Shown: positions 19,117-23,301 of the stretch, one piece after another | Numbering within the stretch: the stretch's first letter is position 1 | How the letters are laid out: each line of letters begins with the position of its first letter | IMG/VR virus record: IMGVR_UViG_3300036884_000010 | Span: 1-23,301 of that record | DNA length: 23,301 nt | Direction: 5' to 3' (one strand) | From: a virus | Notes under the pieces: model-generated | What the model was told of the DNA's origin: nothing | Seen by the model: only the letters and a program-made list of their open reading frames with translations | The model's database searches: none | Position numbers and translations under genes: made by a program

Positions 19117-20126
19117 TTGACCTCACCACTCCAGGCGCACTAGCGCAACTGTCGCGGCAGATTAAGGACGAAATTGACGCAAGTTGTATTTGCAAGGGCG
19201 ATGAAGGGCCAAGAAGTCATTTAGGAGCTTCTGAAATAGGCCATAGTTGTAGCAAGTATTTGTGCTTTAAATTCAGACACGCTATTTATAAAAAATTTGA
19301 TGGTCGAATGTACAGATTGCTAAACAGAGGTCATTTTGAAGAACCTCGTTCGCTTGGTTATCTTGAAGCTATTGATTGTAAAGTCAGAATGTTTGAAAAG
19401 GTCTTGCTTTATCATCCTGAAAGTGAAAGTTATTTTTACGGCAACATTGAAGAAGATAACCCTGACGGTCTTGTTGAAGAAGTTGAAGGTATTCCGTATC
19501 ACGAAGATAAAGCTAAAGAACTTGGAATTTGGCTTGAAAAGGGAAAGAGGCAGCTCCGTATATCAGCTTGTAAGGGTCATTTTGGAGGTTCACTTGATGC
19601 TGAAATCGAACTGCCTACAAGATATGGTATTGTGGGTAGAATGTTGTGCGAGCTGAAAACTCAGGGCAACGGTAAGCAGGGCAACAAAATAAGTAACTTT
19701 GCAAAGTTGGTTAAAGATGGCGTTAAGCTTTACAAGCCTGTTCATTGGGCGCAGCAATGTATATACGGCTATAAGCGCGGTCTTGATTATAGTTTGTATA
19801 TGTCAACTTGCAAGAATGACGACGAACTTCATATTGAAGTTATAAAATTAGATCATTTTTTGGGGGCTTCTCTTGAGAGAAAGGCCGAACTAATCATATT
19901 TGCAGAAACACCTCCTTCGGGTGTAAGTATGAGTCCTGCCTTCTTCGAGTGCCAGTGGTGCGATGCTTGCGATGTATGCCATAATGGAAAAGAAGTTTTA
20001 AAGAACTGCCGTAGTTGTAAAATGTGTGAACCTGTTGAAGATGCGAATTGGTATTGCCACAAGTGGAACTCTGTAGTTCCCAAAGAACATATTGCAGCTT
20101 GTCCTGAATGGATTTCTTACTTTTAG
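19113..20126 (+). CDS. PD-(D/E)XK exonuclease (Cas4/RecB-like), 337 aa
   Basis: The GTG at 19113 overlaps the preceding stop. Active-site candidates are D162 in GGSLDAEIE, and E180 with K182 in CELKTQ, matching the D...ExK core, with HFEE (74-77) as the upstream acid. The C-terminal 60 residues contain a dense cysteine set: CQWCDACDVC, CRSCKMC, and single Cys further on, consistent with a zinc or 4Fe-4S cluster as in Cas4/AddB nucleases. It would resect DNA ends for annealing by the Sak4-type ATPase and DUF669 protein. Which polarity it has is not known. Confidence 0.82.
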   Translation: MIDLTTPGALAQLSRQIKDEIDASCICKGDEGPRSHLGASEIGHSCSKYLCFKFRHAIYKKFDGRMYRLLNRGHFEEPRSLGYLEAIDCKVRMFEKVLLYHPESESYFYGNIEEDNPDGLVEEVEGIPYHEDKAKELGIWLEKGKRQLRISACKGHFGGSLDAEIELPTRYGIVGRMLCELKTQGNGKQGNKISNFAKLVKDGVKLYKPVHWAQQCIYGYKRGLDYSLYMSTCKNDDELHIEVIKLDHFLGASLERKAELIIFAETPPSGVSMSPAFFECQWCDACDVCHNGKEVLKNCRSCKMCEPVEDANWYCHKWNSVVPKEHIAACPEWISYF

Positions 20127-20129
20127 TTC

Positions 20130-20158
20130 TTGACTTCACAGGTTTTTTGTGAGATACT
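20130..20158 (+). promoter_or_regulatory. Sigma70-like promoter with an inverted repeat in the spacer
   Basis: TTGACT (20130-20135), 17 bases, GATACT (20153-20158), just after the exonuclease stop. TCACA (20136-20140) and TGTGA (20148-20152) form an inverted repeat inside the spacer, a possible operator. It would drive the structured region at 20184-20270 and the endonuclease VII gene. Confidence 0.5.
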
Positions 20159-20183
20159 TCCTCCTACATAAATTAAACGTGTC

Positions 20184-20270
20184 GAGCAGGACGCGTTACG
20201 CTGGTTACGGTTGCTTCGGCTTCCGTTGCAGTAAAGCCTCATTCGGACTGCTCTCCGTTTGAGGCTTTAC
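20184..20270 (+). ncRNA. Candidate structured leader or small RNA upstream of endonuclease VII
   Basis: A UUCG-capped hairpin is formed by ACGG-TT-GC (20207-20214) and GC-TT-CCGT (20219-20226). A second, 11-base-pair hairpin follows. GAGCAG (20184-20189) is complementary to CTGCTC (20248-20253) in the loop of the second hairpin, which would make a pseudoknot. Together with the promoter at 20130 this could be a free small RNA of about 110 bases or an attenuated 5' leader. No known class is recognised. Confidence 0.45.
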
Positions 20271-20279
20271 TTATTTATT
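20231..20279 (+). terminator. 11-bp hairpin followed by T-rich stretch (terminator or attenuator)
   Basis: GTAAAGCCTCA (20231-20241) is fully complementary to TGAGGCTTTAC (20260-20270), with an 18-base loop, and TTATTTATT follows. The stem and T-rich tail suit a Rho-independent terminator, though the tail is broken by A. It sits 12-22 bases upstream of ATG 20292, so it would need read-through or opening for the next gene to be made. Confidence 0.6.
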
Positions 20280-20291
20280 CAGGAGATTTTA

Positions 20292-20972
20292 ATGTACGAA
20301 ATTGAATCAAATATACCAATGCCGGAGGTAATAAAAATGCCTAGAAAATTAAAAGGTCGTTATATCAAACCTCCTGCTGAAAATTTTGATAGCAAAGGAT
20401 TGCCTACTTCTAAAAAAGAAGCTGAACTAATAGGGAGTACAACTTATATTACAGGGAATCCTTGTGGAAGAGGTCATATTAGCGAACGAAATACTAAAGG
20501 TGGCGCTTGTATCGCTTGCATCCGAATAGCGAGAGATTCAAACCCCGACCATAGAAATCGCTCTGCTAAAAATGCAGAATTAGCAAGAACAGCGAAAGCG
20601 ACGGGTATAACAACATTCGTACCTGAAAAACCTTGCAAGTTAGGTCACAACCTTAGATTTATAGCTTCAAATAATTGTGTCGAATGTTCCAATATAATGC
20701 GTGAGAAACATAAGCTGGCAACCAAACATTATAGAATTAAAAAAATATATGGTTTGGATAAAGACGCTTATTTAAAAATGGTAAACGATCAAAACAGCAG
20801 TTGTTTGTTATGCGGAACTTATGTTGAAGATTGCTACAATTTGCACATAGATCATTGCCACGATACCAATAAGGTTAGAGGTTTGCTTTGCGGTAAATGC
20901 AATCAAGGTATAGGTTTGTTAAAACATTCCCCTGACTTACTTCGCAAAGCCGCTGCGTATTGCGAGGCTTAA
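20292..20972 (+). CDS. Recombination endonuclease VII-like nuclease, 226 aa
   Basis: The C-terminal half holds the endonuclease VII/HNH signature: CLLCG (about 178-182), HIDHCHDTNKVRGLLCGKCNQG (about 192-213). The preceding part repeats a smaller module twice: NPCGRGHI..GGACIACIR and KPCKLGHN..NNCVECSN, probably zinc-binding, giving DNA-branch or substrate contact. Enzymes of this family resolve Holliday junctions and branched DNA before packaging. Two starts are possible: ATG 20292 after AGGAG, or ATG 20337 after GGAGG; both have good sites. It is immediately upstream of the helicase. Confidence 0.85.
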   Translation: MYEIESNIPMPEVIKMPRKLKGRYIKPPAENFDSKGLPTSKKEAELIGSTTYITGNPCGRGHISERNTKGGACIACIRIARDSNPDHRNRSAKNAELARTAKATGITTFVPEKPCKLGHNLRFIASNNCVECSNIMREKHKLATKHYRIKKIYGLDKDAYLKMVNDQNSSCLLCGTYVEDCYNLHIDHCHDTNKVRGLLCGKCNQGIGLLKHSPDLLRKAAAYCEA

Positions 20973-22634
20973 ATGAACTTTCATCCGATAGTTCAAAACA
21001 GTTTGCGCGACTTCCAGCTTGAGGGAATTTCAGCATTATATGACTACTTTGCTACTACAGACGGCAATCCGTTATTATGTTACCCAACTGGTACGGGCAA
21101 GTCCTACGTTAACGCAGGTATCGCAATAAACGTACTTACTGAGTTTCCAAACCAACGTATAATTATGCTCACTCATGTTAAAAATCTTATTGAACAAAAT
21201 CTTGAGAAGTTGCTCAAACTTTGGCCTAATGCACCTGTCGGTATATATTCAGCAGGACTTAATCAGCGCGACACGGCACACCCGTTAATCTTCGGCGGCG
21301 TTGCTTCGGTTGTAAACAACGTTGAGGCATTCGGGCATCGTGATCTTTGTATTATTGACGAGGCCCACCTAGTTTCCCCACAAGAAACTTCAATGTATCA
21401 AGACATTATAAAGCGCCTACGCGTTATAAATCCAATGCTTAAAATAATCGGCTTGACGGCTACCGCGTTTCGTTGTGGGCAAGGCATGTTGACTGAAGGC
21501 GATAACCCTATATTTGACGACATTTGTTTTGATCTTACCGGCGTTCATCCGTTCAATCGCTTTATTGCAGAAGGTTATCTTGCACCATTAATACCAAAGC
21601 AAACAAGAGTTGAAGTTGACACTTCTTCGGTAAAGATTATCAACGGAGATTTTGCCAAGAACCAGCTTGACGAAGTTACTGAAAAAATACTTTATGAAGC
21701 TTTAAAGGAAACCGTCGAACGAGGCTATGATAGAAACTGTTGGCTTGTATTTTGCTCAGGAATCAAAACAGCAAATCACGCCGCTGAGATACTACAAAGT
21801 TTTGGAATTTCCGCTGCTGCAATACATTCTAAACTTTCAGACGCAGAGTGCGACAAACGCTTTGAAGCTTTCAAACGCGGTGAGTTACGGGCTATTTGCG
21901 GTAACAATAAATTTACAACAGGATTTGACTTTGCGCCGATAGATTTGATAGCAATGTTGCGCTCAACCGCTTCGCCTGGATTATGGGTGCAAATGCTTGG
22001 ACGAGGGACAAGACCTTATGACTTTAATAATCCTGAAAAGTATGTAAAAGGTTTTGAATATGTAAAACGTAATTGCTTGGTGTTGGACTACGCAGGAAAT
22101 TGCCGTAGGCTCGGCCCCATAAACGACGTAGTTTTACCGCGTAAGAAGGGTGACAAAACAGGCGATGCTCCAATTAAGATTTGCGACGCATGTGGTCTTT
22201 ACAATCACGCCTCAGCGCGACATTGCGGAGGCAAACCATACCCAACTGATGAAGGTTGTGGTGCAGAGTTCTTATTTAAAACTAAACTTGTGCGAACTGC
22301 CGGAACTGACGTACTAATTGCAGGCGACGAACCCGTTGTAGAAAGTTTTGAAGTTACTCGCGTAATCTATCACAAACATAATAAAGTAGGCTCCATGCCT
22401 AGCATGAAAGTAAGTTATTATTGCGGGCTACAAAGATTCAGCGAGTATGTATGCCTTCAGCACTTAGGAATGGCTAAAACTCGCGCACGTAGTTGGTGGC
22501 AACAGCGCCACGCGTCACCACCACCTGAAACTGTAGACGAAGCGTTACTTTATTCAAGTCAGTTAAGATGTCCTAAAAGAATCAGCGTTGTGACTTCCAG
22601 CAAGTTTCCTGAAATTGTCAGCACAGAATGGTAA
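20973..22634 (+). CDS. Superfamily II DNA/RNA helicase, 553 aa
   Basis: Motifs in order: RDFQLEGI (Q-like, 12-19), Walker A YPTGTGKS (about 37-44), IIDEAHLVS (DEAH box, near 129-137), GLTATAFR (motif III), LVFCSGIK, then the C-terminal ATP-binding FTTGFDFAPIDLIAML and QMLGRGTRP (motif VI with arginine finger). The C-terminal 150 residues have CDACG, CGG, CGAE cysteines, a probable zinc binding site. It is RecG/UvsW-like in layout and probably remodels recombination or replication intermediates. ATG 20973 begins right after the endonuclease stop. Confidence 0.92.
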   Translation: MNFHPIVQNSLRDFQLEGISALYDYFATTDGNPLLCYPTGTGKSYVNAGIAINVLTEFPNQRIIMLTHVKNLIEQNLEKLLKLWPNAPVGIYSAGLNQRDTAHPLIFGGVASVVNNVEAFGHRDLCIIDEAHLVSPQETSMYQDIIKRLRVINPMLKIIGLTATAFRCGQGMLTEGDNPIFDDICFDLTGVHPFNRFIAEGYLAPLIPKQTRVEVDTSSVKIINGDFAKNQLDEVTEKILYEALKETVERGYDRNCWLVFCSGIKTANHAAEILQSFGISAAAIHSKLSDAECDKRFEAFKRGELRAICGNNKFTTGFDFAPIDLIAMLRSTASPGLWVQMLGRGTRPYDFNNPEKYVKGFEYVKRNCLVLDYAGNCRRLGPINDVVLPRKKGDKTGDAPIKICDACGLYNHASARHCGGKPYPTDEGCGAEFLFKTKLVRTAGTDVLIAGDEPVVESFEVTRVIYHKHNKVGSMPSMKVSYYCGLQRFSEYVCLQHLGMAKTRARSWWQQRHASPPPETVDEALLYSSQLRCPKRISVVTSSKFPEIVSTEW

Positions 22635-22657
22635 ACTACATCCGAACGGAGCTTCAA

Positions 22658-22867
22658 ATGACAGAACGCGAAGATTCAATAAAAAAATTGTCTGAAGAAT
22701 TATGCAAGCAACTTATTTTTATACTTGACACAAACTTACGTTCGTGTTTAAATTGCACTAGATTTAACGAAGAACGTGAAGTTTGTATTTTGTACGATCA
22801 ACGACCACCTGCGAAGATAATTGCTAAAGCTTGTGAACGTTGGGAAAGTATTGAATTACCTTTCTAG
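22658..22867 (+). CDS. Zinc-binding small protein, 69 aa
   Basis: ATG 22658 follows CGGAGC; an in-frame ATG at 22628 lies inside the helicase end and has no RBS. The product has four Cys spaced C-x2-C-x9-C-x15-C (CLNC, VCIL, KACERW), a plausible zinc site, after an acidic helix (EREDSIKKLSEELCKQ). Similar short CxxC...C...C proteins are known in phage replication regions. Role unknown. Confidence 0.65.
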   Translation: MTEREDSIKKLSEELCKQLIFILDTNLRSCLNCTRFNEEREVCILYDQRPPAKIIAKACERWESIELPF

Positions 22868-22876
22868 GAGATCAAA

Positions 22877-22975
22877 ATGGAAGATTTAAAATACTTGCTA
22901 TTTTCAATGTTTATATTACTTTTTATAATTTGCATATTTGTAATTGAAATAGCATCATTGTTGAGGAAACGATAA
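22877..22975 (+). CDS. Single-pass membrane microprotein, 32 aa
   Basis: ATG 22877 has TAGGAG upstream. The product has an acidic N-terminus (MEDLKY), one hydrophobic helix (LLFSMFILLFIICIFVIEIA, about 7-26) and a basic end LLRKR, so it probably lies across the inner membrane with its C-terminus in. Its stop overlaps the ATG of the clamp gene (TAATG). It is an odd neighbour for replication proteins and could be unrelated or link the replisome to the membrane. Confidence 0.6.
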   Translation: MEDLKYLLFSMFILLFIICIFVIEIASLLRKR

Positions 22976-23301
22976 TGGCAAAAGCACCCCGCAAAACTAA
23001 ATCAGTAAGCAAAACCTGCGAAGGTTTAATCAACGCTTTACACTTCATTTCACCAGCTCAAAAGCCTGAAGACGACGCGCCGTATAAAACTCATTGCGTT
23101 TTGCATAACGGTTGGGCTATGGCTTTTAATGGTACTATTACAGCCGGTGCAAAGATTGAGGAAACTCTTGAAATTGCACCCAACACTTACAAATTGATTG
23201 CTGCCCTGGAACGCACGACAAAGGATGTTTCAATTACTGAGCTTGAGGGACGGCTTGCTGTGCGGTCAGGCTCGTTTTCGTGCTTCGTGCCATGTTGGCA
23301 T
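22975..23301 (+). CDS. Sliding clamp-like protein (DnaN-like), 5' part only
   Basis: The frame runs off the window at residue 109. After a basic leader (MAKAPRKTKSVSKTC) it reads LINALHFISPAQK, HCVLHNGWAMAFNGTITAG, and LEIAPNTYKLIAALERTT with DVSITELEGRLAVRSGSFSCF, which follow the first-domain pattern of bacterial beta clamps (strand-helix-strand with a phased GRLAVRSG). Phage clamps of this type are encoded next to helicase and polymerase genes and tether the polymerase. Only domain I is visible, so the assignment rests on pattern similarity. Confidence 0.75.
   Translation, partial: MAKAPRKTKSVSKTCEGLINALHFISPAQKPEDDAPYKTHCVLHNGWAMAFNGTITAGAKIEETLEIAPNTYKLIAALERTTKDVSITELEGRLAVRSGSFSCFVPCWH

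Noticed and set aside
1-23301. tRNA genes and DNA-uptake motifs (Neisseria or Haemophilus type)
   Set aside because: I saw no cloverleaf pattern and neither known uptake motif, so they do not help name the host.

Overview
This window looks like part of a bacteriophage (or prophage) genome from an AT-rich background, read from the early or accessory region into the replication module. Genes are short, tightly packed, often overlap by ATGA or TAATG, and carry strong AAGGAG/AAAGGGG ribosome-binding sites. The recognisable families are phage replication and recombination proteins. There are no tRNAs, rRNAs, integrase or virion genes. Several small conserved families resemble proteins I remember from phages of Gram-negative, mostly proteobacterial, hosts. 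The host itself cannot be named from the sequence.

Layout. (1) 1-8863, plus strand: about 30 mostly unknown small genes, including membrane microproteins of 16-63 residues, zinc-ribbon proteins, a 20-unit pentapeptide-repeat protein and a SprT-like protease. An IS200/IS605-type TnpB element (about 6448-7700) interrupts the run. (2) 8858-12435, minus strand: a four-gene operon of a small helix-turn-helix-like protein, a zinc ribbon, a frameshifted beta-class DNA methyltransferase and a 793-residue primase-polymerase/DUF3987 protein. (3) 12436-12590: a divergent promoter region with palindromes, probably a control switch. (4) 12591-23301, plus strand: nucleotide-metabolism-like proteins (MazG-like, DUF1599-like), ATP-dependent DNA ligase, RecA-like Sak4-type ATPase, acyl carrier protein, DUF669 protein, PD-(D/E)XK exonuclease, endonuclease VII, superfamily II helicase, and a sliding clamp cut by the window end. 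Together these supply priming, unwinding, strand annealing, resection, junction resolution, nick sealing and processivity.

Most striking is a dispersed heptamer, TTAACTG. I count 37 plus-strand copies by eye, all between 840 and 12765, against about four in reverse, and none on the plus strand from 12766 to the end. It forms arrays in the intergenic leaders with spacings near 9, 14, 19 and 21 bases, and it often contains the stop codon of the gene before. It keeps the same plus-strand orientation across the minus-strand primase gene, where it is read in at least two codon frames. This points to a DNA-level strand-polar signal of unknown function. Related observations are a duplicated module (22-residue membrane microprotein plus TTAACTG leader plus RBS), the TnpB element sitting in one of these leaders, and two candidate structured RNAs (4217-4296 and 20184-20270).

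No stretch over 300 bases lacks a gene. The longest gap, 737-999, holds an inverted repeat, a heptamer array and a promoter.
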